Of a stretch of 8,895 nt of DNA, positions 1 through 5,771 are shown one piece after another. The notes below the pieces were generated by a model. The model did no database searches. It was not told the DNA's origin and saw only the letters and a program-made list of their open reading frames with translations. Source of the stretch: an uncultured Desulfovibrio sp. (GTDB taxonomy: Bacteria > Desulfobacterota > Desulfovibrionia > Desulfovibrionales > Desulfovibrionaceae). Every line of letters begins with the position of its first letter. Position 1 is the first letter of the stretch. Location of the stretch: positions 1 to 8,895 of the forward strand of contig CAMWVJ010000028.1 in the NCBI GenBank assembly GCA_947177645.1, in the 5' to 3' direction. Made by a program: the position numbers and the translations under genes.

Positions 1-63
1 ATTTCCGCCCTGCTGTCCATCATTGGCCTCACGCGGCATGGGCGCGTCGCTGATGTGATAGCA

Positions 64-79
64 TGGCATGATATGTGCA
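64..79 (+). promoter_or_regulatory. Candidate sigma-54 (RpoN) promoter
   Basis: The sequence TGGCATG, four bases, then GTGCA matches the sigma-54 consensus TGGCACG-N4-TTGCA at 10 of 12 defined positions. The invariant GG (65-66) and GC (77-78) have the required ten bases between them. Transcription would start near position 90, leaving a leader of about 80 nt before the gene at 170. No enhancer-binding-protein site could be recognised in the short upstream sequence. No convincing sigma-70 -35/-10 pair was seen nearby. The match is visible in the sequence; its function is inferred. Confidence 0.45.
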
Positions 80-104
80 TAAATCCGGGCGAATCCCCGC
101 ACGC

Positions 105-149
105 GCCGCCGGAACGGTTTTTTCGCCTCTCTCCGGCCCCCGCGGCGGC
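105..149 (+). repeat. 7-bp GC inverted repeat in the 5' leader
   Basis: GCCGCCG at 105-111 is the exact reverse complement of CGGCGGC at 143-149, with a 31-nt loop between them that contains six Ts (118-123). The downstream arm ends 11 nt before the GGAG ribosome-binding site (161-164). If the leader is transcribed from the sigma-54-like site, this stem lies within the mRNA and could affect translation start. In GC-rich DNA such a repeat may be coincidental. The short CCG/CGG stem just before the T run is too weak to call a terminator. Confidence 0.25.
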
Positions 150-169
150 AAATATTTCCTGGAGCCCCC

Positions 170-1399
170 ATGAGCATTTCCGGCATCAGCAATTACCGCG
201 ACGTTCTGTTCCAGTGGCAGGGCCAGCAACTGAAAAGCACCGGCTCGGAAACGGCCAAAAGCTCCGCGGCCAACAGCCTGAGCTCGCTGTTCAGCGGCTC
301 GTCCATGACGAACCAGATCTCGAGCATGGTGGAACTCACCAAGTATGCCATGGATGCCATGGGCGTCAGCTCCAACGCCCGCGTGACCTTCAGCCAGATC
401 ACGCGCTACCGCGAACAGCTCCAGAGCGAGTTCAGCCAGGCTGTCAAGGACGGCCTCGCCCAGTCGGGCATCAGCGACCTTTCGGGCCTCAGCTTTGAGC
501 TCGACAAGGAGGGCAATCTCTCGGCCGTGGGCGCCAACGCCCAGGACCGCAAGGCCGCGCAGGCGTGGCTCGACGCCAACCCGGGCCTTGGCAAGGACTT
601 GCGCGCCGCCCTTGGGGAGGCCGGCGTGGACGCGGAAACGCCTGTGCAATTCCGCCTGAGCTCCACAGGCCGCATGACCGCCATCAACACCACGGCCGCG
701 AGCATCCAGTCCGCGCTGGACGGCAAGGCGGACCTGACGAAAGACCTGCGCGCGGGGCTTTCCAAGCTCGGCGTGTCGCTCGATACGCCGCTGGAATTCG
801 GCTTTGACGAGGAGGGCAAGCTCTCGGTGAAGTGCAGCCCGGATGGCGGCGCTTCCATCAATCAGTGGCTGGAGGACAATCCCGAGCTGGCCGACGCCCT
901 GAAGGCCGAGCTGGACAAGCGGAATGTGGACGCCTCTGCCGTGAGCCTGCGCCTGGGCGCGGAAGGCACTCTCCAAGTCAGCGTGAGCAATGCGGCCGTC
1001 AACGATATCCAGGCCGTGCTCGACCAGAACAGCGCCGCCGGCAAGAAGCTCGCCACCGGCCTCGACAGCCTGGGCATCGACCCCAACATCAATTTTTCCA
1101 TCCAGATCGGCGACGACGGCAGCCTCACCGTGGTCAGCGACCACCCGGACCGCGACAAGGTGCAGCGCTTCTTTGACGAAAACCCGGAGCTCGTCAAAAA
1201 ATACCGCCAGATAGAGACGCTTTCCGGCATCGACGACGCCCGCAAGGCCATGCAGCTTGCGCCCTCCGACATGCGCAAGCGCATCCAGATCGAGTCCATG
1301 GCCTCCTGGTGGGCCGATTCCGGCAGCGCGAGCTCCTATTTCGGCGCCTATTCCGGCGGCAATCTCTCCCTGCTCTCCGGCCTCAACCTCAGCGTCTAA
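170..1399 (+). CDS. Uncharacterised tandem-repeat protein, 409 aa
   Basis: I do not recognise this family. The ATG at 170 has GGAG (161-164) five bases upstream, which decides the start. There is no signal peptide or membrane segment. Residues 1-40 are Ser/Gln-rich and begin MSISGISNYRD. Residues 45-66 look helical. Residues 80-354 hold about five tandem repeats of 49-52 residues plus a partial sixth. Each repeat has a helical half (W/F-L-D-x-N-P-x-L-x-K-x-L...L-G-V-D) and a beta-like half ending D/E-x-G-x-L-x-V. The conserved Gly of the second half falls at 115, 167, 216, 266 and 317. The tail (382-409) is rich in Ser, Gly and Leu and ends SGLNLSV. There is only one Cys (222). The gene stands alone behind a sigma-54-like promoter and converges on gatB. 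A secreted, surface or motility-linked role is conceivable but unproven. It is clearly coding, with normal codon use for the window; its function is unknown. Confidence 0.85.
   Translation: MSISGISNYRDVLFQWQGQQLKSTGSETAKSSAANSLSSLFSGSSMTNQISSMVELTKYAMDAMGVSSNARVTFSQITRYREQLQSEFSQAVKDGLAQSGISDLSGLSFELDKEGNLSAVGANAQDRKAAQAWLDANPGLGKDLRAALGEAGVDAETPVQFRLSSTGRMTAINTTAASIQSALDGKADLTKDLRAGLSKLGVSLDTPLEFGFDEEGKLSVKCSPDGGASINQWLEDNPELADALKAELDKRNVDASAVSLRLGAEGTLQVSVSNAAVNDIQAVLDQNSAAGKKLATGLDSLGIDPNINFSIQIGDDGSLTVVSDHPDRDKVQRFFDENPELVKKYRQIETLSGIDDARKAMQLAPSDMRKRIQIESMASWWADSGSASSYFGAYSGGNLSLLSGLNLSV
407..1231 (+). repeat. Coding tandem repeats, about 150 bp per unit (5.5 copies)
   Basis: Unit boundaries taken from the protein are approximately 407-556, 557-703, 704-856, 857-1006, 1007-1159 and a partial 1160-1231. 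Units 2 to 6 start with A/I/V-Q/N followed by a hydrophobic or Trp residue and Leu/Phe. Units 2, 4 and 6 share D/E-x-N-P-x-L. The copies have diverged considerably at both DNA and protein level, so this is an old duplication under selection, not a recent slippage array. Unit 4 lacks one residue relative to the others between its N-V-D and G-x-L positions. Confidence 0.7.
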
Positions 1400-1410
1400 G
1401 GGAGCCCGGC

Positions 1411-2856
1411 TCAGGAGAGCTTCTTGGCGAGCAGCTGGTTGACGAGCGCCGGATTGGCCTTGCCTTTCGTCGCGCGCATCACCTGCCCCACAAAGAAGCT
1501 CATGAGCTTGGTCTTGCCGCCGCGGTAGGCCTCGACCTCGGCCGGGTTGGCCGCGATGACGCCATCCACCGCCGCCTCCAGCTCGCCCGTGTCCGAGATC
1601 TGCGCGAGCCCCTTTTCCTTCACATAGGCGTCCGCCATGACGCCGCTCGTAAAGAGCTCGCCAAAGATGTCCGCGCCGATCTTGGCGCTGATGAGCCCTT
1701 CGTCGATGACGCGCGCGAGCGCCGCAAGCCCCTCCGGGGTCATCTTCCAGACATCCGGGCATTTTTCGGGCGACGGCGCAAGCCCGCGGGCATTGCATTC
1801 ACGCAACAGTGGCCCGAGGATGAGGCCGGCCACCTTGCGCGGCTCGGCGCCGGCGCAGGCCGCCTCAAAAAAGTCGGCGAGCCCCTTGCTCTGGACCAGC
1901 ACTTCCACTTCGGCCGCGGGCAGGCCCGTCATCTCCCCAAAGCGGCGCGCCCGCTCGCGCGGGAGCTCGGGGAGCGCAGCCTGCCAGGCCGAAAGCTCCT
2001 CTTCGGCAATGACCACGGGCAAAAGGTCGGGGTCGGGGAAGTAGCGGTAATCCTGGGCCTCCTCCTTGCCGCGCATGGCGAGAGTGACGTTTTTCACCGC
2101 GTCATAGAGCCGCGTCTCCTGCACCACCGTGCCCCCGTCCTCAAGGATGTCCTCCTGCCGCGCGATCTCGAACTCGATGGCCCGCTGCACATTGCGGAAG
2201 GAATTGAGGTTCTTGAGTTCGGTGCGCGTGCCGAGGCGCGCCTCGCCCACGGGCCGGATGGACACATTGGCGTCGCAGCGGAAGCTCCCCTCCTCCATGT
2301 TGCCGTCGCTCACGCCGAGATAGGTGACGATGCCGTGCAGAGCCTTGAGATAGGCCACGGCCTCGGCCGCGGAGCGCATGTCCGGCTCGGAGACGATCTC
2401 CACAAGGGGCGTGCCCGCGCGGTTCAGGTCCACATAGCTCGCGTTCTCGGCCGGGGCGTGGATGTTCTTGCCCGCGTCGTTCTCCATGTGGATACGGGTG
2501 ATGCCGCTGCGGCGCGCGCCCTCCCCGGCATCCACCTCGAGCCAGCCGTGCTCGCAGATGGGGAGCTCGAACTGCGAGATCTGGTAGCCGGCCGGGAGGT
2601 CGGGATAAAAATAGTTCTTGCGGGCAAAGCGCGAACTGCGGTTGATGGTGCAGTTGACAGCAAGCCCCACCGTGGCGGCATATTCGATGGCGCGCCGGTT
2701 GGGCGAGGGCAGCGCCCCGGGCATGCCCGCGCAGACCTCGCAGACATTGGTGTTGGGCGCCTCGCCGAACTTGTTCGGGCAGGAGCAGAAGAGCTTGGAA
2801 TCCGTGGCGAGCTGGACATGCACCTCCAGCCCGATGACCGCCTCGTACGCACCCAT
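1411..2856 (-). CDS. gatB: Asp-tRNA(Asn)/Glu-tRNA(Gln) amidotransferase subunit B
   Basis: GatB is the tRNA-binding, kinase-like subunit of cytoplasmic GatCAB. The complex activates misacylated Glu-tRNA(Gln) or Asp-tRNA(Asn) with ATP and amidates it with ammonia from GatA. The N-terminus has the hallmark [10 protein letters not shown] (residues 7-16), followed by two Cys pairs (24/26 and 39/42) expected to hold zinc. Then come [14 protein letters not shown] (82-95), the family signature [12 protein letters not shown] (143-154) and [10 protein letters not shown] (193-202). Residues from about 330 to 480 form the helical YqeY-like tRNA-binding tail. The 481-residue length is normal for the family. 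The start is supported by AGGGGA seven bases upstream, inside the 3' end of nadK. gatA and gatC are not in the window. No terminator is visible after the stop, which faces the repeat gene's stop 11 bp away. Confidence 0.97.
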   Translation of the reverse strand: MGAYEAVIGLEVHVQLATDSKLFCSCPNKFGEAPNTNVCEVCAGMPGALPSPNRRAIEYAATVGLAVNCTINRSSRFARKNYFYPDLPAGYQISQFELPICEHGWLEVDAGEGARRSGITRIHMENDAGKNIHAPAENASYVDLNRAGTPLVEIVSEPDMRSAAEAVAYLKALHGIVTYLGVSDGNMEEGSFRCDANVSIRPVGEARLGTRTELKNLNSFRNVQRAIEFEIARQEDILEDGGTVVQETRLYDAVKNVTLAMRGKEEAQDYRYFPDPDLLPVVIAEEELSAWQAALPELPRERARRFGEMTGLPAAEVEVLVQSKGLADFFEAACAGAEPRKVAGLILGPLLRECNARGLAPSPEKCPDVWKMTPEGLAALARVIDEGLISAKIGADIFGELFTSGVMADAYVKEKGLAQISDTGELEAAVDGVIAANPAEVEAYRGGKTKLMSFFVGQVMRATKGKANPALVNQLLAKKLS

Positions 2857-2859
2857 GCG

Positions 2860-3741
2860 TCAGTCCCCTTGGCATACATCAGCGTCAAGGGCGAAGCCCC
2901 GGACGCGCAATTTTTCAAAAAAGCGCACGCCGCCCAGAAAGCGCACCCCGTCAGGCGCGCCTGACACCAGCACCTTGTCGCCGCCCTGAAGCAGCAGCCC
3001 CTCCTGCCCGTCCACCGTGAGCCACGCCTCGGTGGCTGCGCCGACGGACACCCGGCACACGGTGCCCCCCGGGAGCACCAGGGGCGCCACCGCGCCCGCA
3101 CAGGGGCAGATGGGCGTCAGCCCCATGGCGTCCATAGCGGGGAAGATGATGGGGCCGCCCGCGGAAGCGCTGTAGCCGGAGCTTCCCACCGGACTCGAGC
3201 ATACAAGGCCGTCGCAGCGGAGCACGCCCATGGGGCGGCCATCGACCGTCACGCCAAGGCCCATGAGCCTGGCGAGCGCGCCACGGCCCACGACCACGTC
3301 GTTGACGGCGACCCCAGTGCTGAACTGCCTGCCGCCGCGCACTACTTCCCAGCGCAGGGCAAGACAGCTTCGCGCGGGCGTCCCGGGCGCCAGCGCCGTT
3401 TCGAGGCGTTCCTGCCAGTTGGCCGGCTCGGCAGTGGTGAGAAAGCCCACGCGCCCGAAATTGATGCCGAAAAGCGGGATACCGCTGAAGGCGAAACGGC
3501 GCGCCACGCCGAGGATGGTGCCGTCGCCGCCGAGCACGATGACGCAGCGGCCCGGGCGCGGCAGCCCATCATCCGCGAGATCCGCTCCCGCCTTGCACCG
3601 GGCGTCGCCGCCGGCCTCACACAGGCGCGCGGAAAGGCCCCTGGCCTCGAGCCAAGCGACCACCTCGCGGCCCAGGGCGTGGGCCTTGGCATGGCGCGCC
3701 TTGAAGACGACGAGCACATCGGGTTGTTCCCCAACACACAT
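2860..3741 (-). CDS. nadK: NAD kinase
   Basis: This enzyme phosphorylates NAD+ to NADP+ in the cytoplasm using ATP or polyphosphate and is the only de novo source of NADP. Visible motifs, in order, are GGDGT (residues 71-75, phosphate binding), FGINFGRVGFLT (91-102), the N-D pair at 147-148 (NAD binding) and the Gly-rich CDGLVCSSPVGSSGYSASAGG (176-196). TVDGQ (242-246) and a C-terminal FFEKLRVRGF (274-283) follow. The 293-residue length is typical. The start is uncertain. The ATG at 3741 has no Shine-Dalgarno and an in-frame TAA four codons upstream. An in-frame GTG at codon 9 (3717) has GGGGAA nine bases before it and would give a conventional N-terminus (LVVFKARH). The gene leads a probable two-gene operon with gatB. 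Confidence 0.96.
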   Translation of the reverse strand: MCVGEQPDVLVVFKARHAKAHALGREVVAWLEARGLSARLCEAGGDARCKAGADLADDGLPRPGRCVIVLGGDGTILGVARRFAFSGIPLFGINFGRVGFLTTAEPANWQERLETALAPGTPARSCLALRWEVVRGGRQFSTGVAVNDVVVGRGALARLMGLGVTVDGRPMGVLRCDGLVCSSPVGSSGYSASAGGPIIFPAMDAMGLTPICPCAGAVAPLVLPGGTVCRVSVGAATEAWLTVDGQEGLLLQGGDKVLVSGAPDGVRFLGGVRFFEKLRVRGFALDADVCQGD

Positions 3742-3747
3742 GCGGCT

Positions 3748-3761
3748 TGATTACGTCATCA
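3748..3761. promoter_or_regulatory. Near-perfect 14-bp palindrome upstream of nadK
   Basis: TGATTACGTCATCA pairs with its own reverse complement at six of seven positions, around a central ACGT-containing core. It lies 6 nt upstream of the nadK ATG in the divergent nadK/gmhA region. It is less GC-rich than its surroundings, so it stands out from background. The outer half-sites (TTGAT-N6-ATCAG, 3747-3762) loosely resemble CRP/FNR-type operators but do not match a consensus closely. The palindrome is visible; a binding role is inferred. Confidence 0.35.
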
Positions 3762-3798
3762 GGGGCCTGACCGCAAGCCCGGCGCCGACCGCCCGCTC

Positions 3799-3827
3799 TT
3801 GTCAGCGCCGGCGCTTTGGCATACAAA
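3799..3827 (+). promoter_or_regulatory. Candidate sigma-70 promoter for the gmhA cluster
   Basis: TTGTCA (3799-3804, five of six matches to the -35 consensus) is followed after exactly 17 bp by TACAAA (3822-3827, four of six matches to the -10 consensus). Transcription would start near 3834, leaving a 5' UTR of about 45 nt before the gmhA ATG at 3879. This is the most convincing housekeeping promoter in the window. It sits where one is needed, at the head of a plus-strand gene cluster and opposite nadK. Confidence 0.5.
3804..3815. promoter_or_regulatory. Perfect 12-bp palindrome inside the promoter spacer
   Basis: AGCGCCGGCGCT is identical to its reverse complement. It overlaps the last base of the candidate -35 box and fills much of the spacer up to the -10 box. 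This is a classic position for a repressor operator. A GC-only 12-mer palindrome is expected by chance a few times in a window of this composition, so placement is the main argument. Confidence 0.3.
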
Positions 3828-3832
3828 TGGCC
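3816..3832 (+). promoter_or_regulatory. Weak sigma-54-like element overlapping the -10 region
   Basis: TTGGCAT at 3816-3822 and TGGCC at 3828-3832 place GG (3818-3819) and GC (3830-3831) ten bases apart, as sigma-54 requires. The -12 half is imperfect (TGGCC against TTGCA). It overlaps the better sigma-70 candidate, so it may be coincidental or a dual promoter. Confidence 0.2.
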
Positions 3833-3878
3833 GTTCCGTCAGGAAATGGCAGGTGCTCCTTTTAATGAGGTCCACGCG

Positions 3879-4511
3879 ATGAGCGATGCCGCTCTGGAGA
3901 TCATTGCCCGGCACGCGGCCGAGGGCGCGCGCCTGCGCGAAGAATTTTTCCGCCTGCGCGGCGAGGCCCTGCGCGAGGCGGCACTGGAGGCCGCGGCGGC
4001 CATAGCCGGCGGGGGCAAGCTCCTTTTCTGCGGCAATGGCGGCAGCGCCGCGGACGCACAGCACCTTGCGGCTGAGTTCGTCAACCGCTTCCTCATGGAG
4101 CGGCCGGCGCTCCCCGCCATCGCCCTGACCACGGACACCTCGGCGCTCACGGCCATCGGCAACGACATGGGCTATGACGAAGTGTTCGCGCGGCAGGTGG
4201 AGGCCCTGGGGCGCCCGGGCGACATGCTGGTGGCCATCTCCACCTCGGGCAACAGCCCCAATGTGCTCCGGGCTCTTGAGGCCGCAGGCCGGGGCGGACT
4301 CTTCACCGTGGGCCTTTCAGGGGCCGGCGGGGACAGGATGCGCGGGCTCTGCCGCCTCCTGCTGGAAACGCCGCCCGCCGGCACGCCCCTCGTGCAGGAG
4401 CTGCACATCGCCGCCGGGCACCTTTTCTGCCAGCTGACGGATCACTATCTTTTCGAGAACGCGGCCGCGCTCGCCCCCCTGCTGGAAGCGCGCCGTAAGC
4501 TGAAGGACTGA
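3879..4511 (+). CDS. gmhA: Phosphoheptose isomerase (sedoheptulose 7-phosphate isomerase)
   Basis: GmhA converts sedoheptulose 7-phosphate to D-glycero-D-manno-heptose 7-phosphate, the first step toward ADP-heptose for the LPS inner core. It is a cytoplasmic SIS-domain enzyme, usually a tetramer with a metal site. The phosphosugar-binding [16 protein letters not shown] spans residues 52-67 and STSGNSPNV spans 121-129. The metal and catalytic residues of the family are present: H62 and E66 (HxxxE), and Q173 and H181 in QELHIAAGH. The 210 residues include a C-terminal tail somewhat longer than the roughly 192-residue E. coli enzyme. I chose the ATG at 3879, with GAGG eight bases upstream. An in-frame TTG at 3816 would add 21 residues but lies within the promoter and has no ribosome-binding site. 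It is the first gene of the plus-strand cluster; its stop is 2 nt before the next ATG. Confidence 0.95.
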   Translation: MSDAALEIIARHAAEGARLREEFFRLRGEALREAALEAAAAIAGGGKLLFCGNGGSAADAQHLAAEFVNRFLMERPALPAIALTTDTSALTAIGNDMGYDEVFARQVEALGRPGDMLVAISTSGNSPNVLRALEAAGRGGLFTVGLSGAGGDRMRGLCRLLLETPPAGTPLVQELHIAAGHLFCQLTDHYLFENAAALAPLLEARRKLKD

Positions 4512-4513
4512 CC

Positions 4514-4747
4514 ATGCCCATCTATGAATACGGCTGCGAAAAATGCGGCCGCGACTTTGAGGAACTGGTGTTCGGCGACGAGATGCCCGCCTGCCCCTAT
4601 TGCGGCTCCACGGAAACGCACAAGCTCATGTCGCGCTGCGCCCGCTGCAGGAGCGACGGCGGCATGTCCTTCGACATGGCGCCCCCCTCCTCCGGGGGCG
4701 GCTGCGCCGGCTGTTCCGGCGGCAACTGTGCGAGCTGCGGCCGCTAG
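4514..4747 (+). CDS. FmdB-family zinc ribbon protein, 77 aa
   Basis: This small cytoplasmic protein starts with the FmdB/CxxC_CxxC_SSSS signature [12 protein letters not shown]. Cys 8/11 and 27/30 form the expected zinc ribbon, with the usual helix-forming F-E-E-L segment between them. Another CxxC sits at 42/45. A Gly-rich tail carries two more CxxC pairs (64/67 and 72/75), giving ten Cys in 77 residues. The family was named for a putative regulator in a formamidase operon, but its biochemical role is not established. The tail could bind additional metal; that is inference. The start is fixed by GAAGGA, at 4502-4507 in the end of gmhA, six bases before the ATG. The 2-nt gap implies translational coupling to gmhA. 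Such proteins are common beside housekeeping genes in delta-proteobacteria, so the position says little about function. Confidence 0.9.
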   Translation: MPIYEYGCEKCGRDFEELVFGDEMPACPYCGSTETHKLMSRCARCRSDGGMSFDMAPPSSGGGCAGCSGGNCASCGR

Positions 4748-4802
4748 CAGGCCCCACATATCGGTCCATCTTTCCGCAACCATCCCCGCCGGTCCCGGCG
4801 GC

Positions 4803-4817
4803 GGCGGCAAAGCCGCC
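4803..4817 (+). promoter_or_regulatory. GC hairpin adjoining the hemC ribosome-binding site
   Basis: GGCGGC (4803-4808), an AAA loop and GCCGCC (4812-4817) form a perfect six-pair stem. The hemC Shine-Dalgarno candidate AGGG starts at the very next base (4818-4821). No T run follows, so it is not an intrinsic terminator. It lies in the 82-nt gap between the fmdB-family gene and hemC, which otherwise shows nothing recognisable. It could tune hemC translation or stabilise a processed mRNA end. Confidence 0.35.
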
Positions 4818-4829
4818 AGGGCGGTACGC

Positions 4830-5762
4830 ATGCGCAAGCACCTTGTCATCGCCACGCGCGGCAGCAGGCTGGCACTCTGGCAGGCGGCCCACGTCAAACA
4901 CCTTCTCGAAGAGCTCGACCCGGGCCTTTCCATCTCGCTCAACGTCATCAAGACGCGCGGCGATGTCATCCTTGACGTGCCGCTGGCGAAGGTGGGCGGC
5001 AAGGGCCTCTTCGTCAAGGAGATAGAGGAGGCCCTGATAGACGGCCGCGCGGACCTTGCCGTGCACAGCATCAAGGATGTGCCCATGGAGCTTCCAGAAG
5101 GGCTGCTCCTTGGCTGCGTGCCGCCTCGCGAAGCCGCCACCGATTGCCTGCTCTCCTGCCAGTACCCCAATCTCGAGACCCTGCCCATGGGCGCCCATGT
5201 GGGCACGAGCAGCCTGCGCCGCCAGGCCCAGTTGCTCGCCATCCGGCCCGACCTTCGCATCACGAGCCTGCGCGGCAATGTGGATACGCGCCTGCGCAAG
5301 CTGGAGGAAGGCTCCTTTGACGCCATCGTGCTCGCCACCGCCGGCCTCCAGCGCCTCGGCCTGCGCGCGCCCTACATGTTCCCACTGGACCCTGAGCGCG
5401 TGCTCCCCGCCGTGGGCCAGGGGGCGCTCGGGATCGAGTGCCGCGAAGATGATTATGACCTGCTCGTCCTGCTCGCCAGCCTGGAGGACAGGGATACCCG
5501 CGTCTGCGTGGACGCGGAGCGCGCCTTCCTCGCCGGGCTGGACGGCGGCTGCCAGGTGCCCATCGCCGGCCACGCGCGTTTTGTGGACGAGGAGAACCTC
5601 GTTCTCGAAGGCCTCGTCGCCGAAGTGGACGGCAGCCTCATCCTGCGCGGCGAAAGGCGCGGCGACGCCGTTGACTCCCGCCAGATAGGCGAGGCGCTGG
5701 CGCAGGAACTGCTGGACGGCGGCGCCCGGAACATCCTGCAAAAACTTTATCCAGAACATTAA
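4830..5762 (+). CDS. hemC: Hydroxymethylbilane synthase (porphobilinogen deaminase)
   Basis: HemC joins four porphobilinogen molecules into hydroxymethylbilane in the cytoplasm, on the trunk pathway to siroheme, heme and cobalamin. In sulfate reducers this supplies siroheme for sulfite reductase and heme for cytochromes through the alternative siroheme-dependent route. Motifs are [11 protein letters not shown] (residues 8-18), AVHSIKDVP (77-85, with catalytic Asp83), [10 protein letters not shown] (125-134), [11 protein letters not shown] (148-158) and GQGALGIE (197-204). Cys241 in [13 protein letters not shown] is the dipyrromethane attachment site. The 310 residues match the family. I chose the ATG at 4830 because family homology begins at [10 protein letters not shown] and AGGG lies eight bases upstream. 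An open frame runs further upstream over the fmdB-family gene but is not homologous. Nine bases separate its stop from the protease gene. Confidence 0.96.
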   Translation: MRKHLVIATRGSRLALWQAAHVKHLLEELDPGLSISLNVIKTRGDVILDVPLAKVGGKGLFVKEIEEALIDGRADLAVHSIKDVPMELPEGLLLGCVPPREAATDCLLSCQYPNLETLPMGAHVGTSSLRRQAQLLAIRPDLRITSLRGNVDTRLRKLEEGSFDAIVLATAGLQRLGLRAPYMFPLDPERVLPAVGQGALGIECREDDYDLLVLLASLEDRDTRVCVDAERAFLAGLDGGCQVPIAGHARFVDEENLVLEGLVAEVDGSLILRGERRGDAVDSRQIGEALAQELLDGGARNILQKLYPEH

Positions 5763-5771
5763 GTTTACAGC

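Noticed and set aside
105..123. Intrinsic terminator in the leader (CCG-GAA-CGG followed by six Ts)
   Set aside because: The stem is only three to four pairs, too weak for an intrinsic terminator, and lies between a likely promoter and its gene.
1..498. Plus-strand frame open from the window edge to 498
   Set aside because: It overlaps more than 300 bp of the repeat gene in another frame and has no recognisable protein features. It looks like a chance open frame in GC-rich DNA.
1401..1413. Bidirectional terminator between the convergent genes
   Set aside because: The GAGC/GCTC dyad is four pairs with a three-base loop and lacks a T run on either strand.
29..1798. 589-codon minus-strand open frame across the repeat gene
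   Set aside because: It overlaps both gatB and the repeat gene in an unrelated frame and shows no family motif. The repeat periodicity and ribosome-binding site favour the plus-strand gene.
1309..2964. 551-codon plus-strand open frame opposite gatB
   Set aside because: gatB on the other strand has unmistakable family motifs throughout. This frame is an Arg/His/Ala-rich shadow that also overlaps the end of the repeat gene.
3816..3878. N-terminal extension of gmhA from TTG at 3816
   Set aside because: There is no Shine-Dalgarno before it, it coincides with promoter-like sequence, and the added residues ([11 protein letters not shown]...) are not typical of GmhA. The ATG at 3879 has a well-placed GAGG.
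4524..4829. Upstream extension of the hemC frame over the fmdB-family gene
   Set aside because: Homology to hydroxymethylbilane synthase begins at the ATG at 4830. The upstream part is an out-of-frame shadow of the zinc ribbon gene, so a fusion is not supported.
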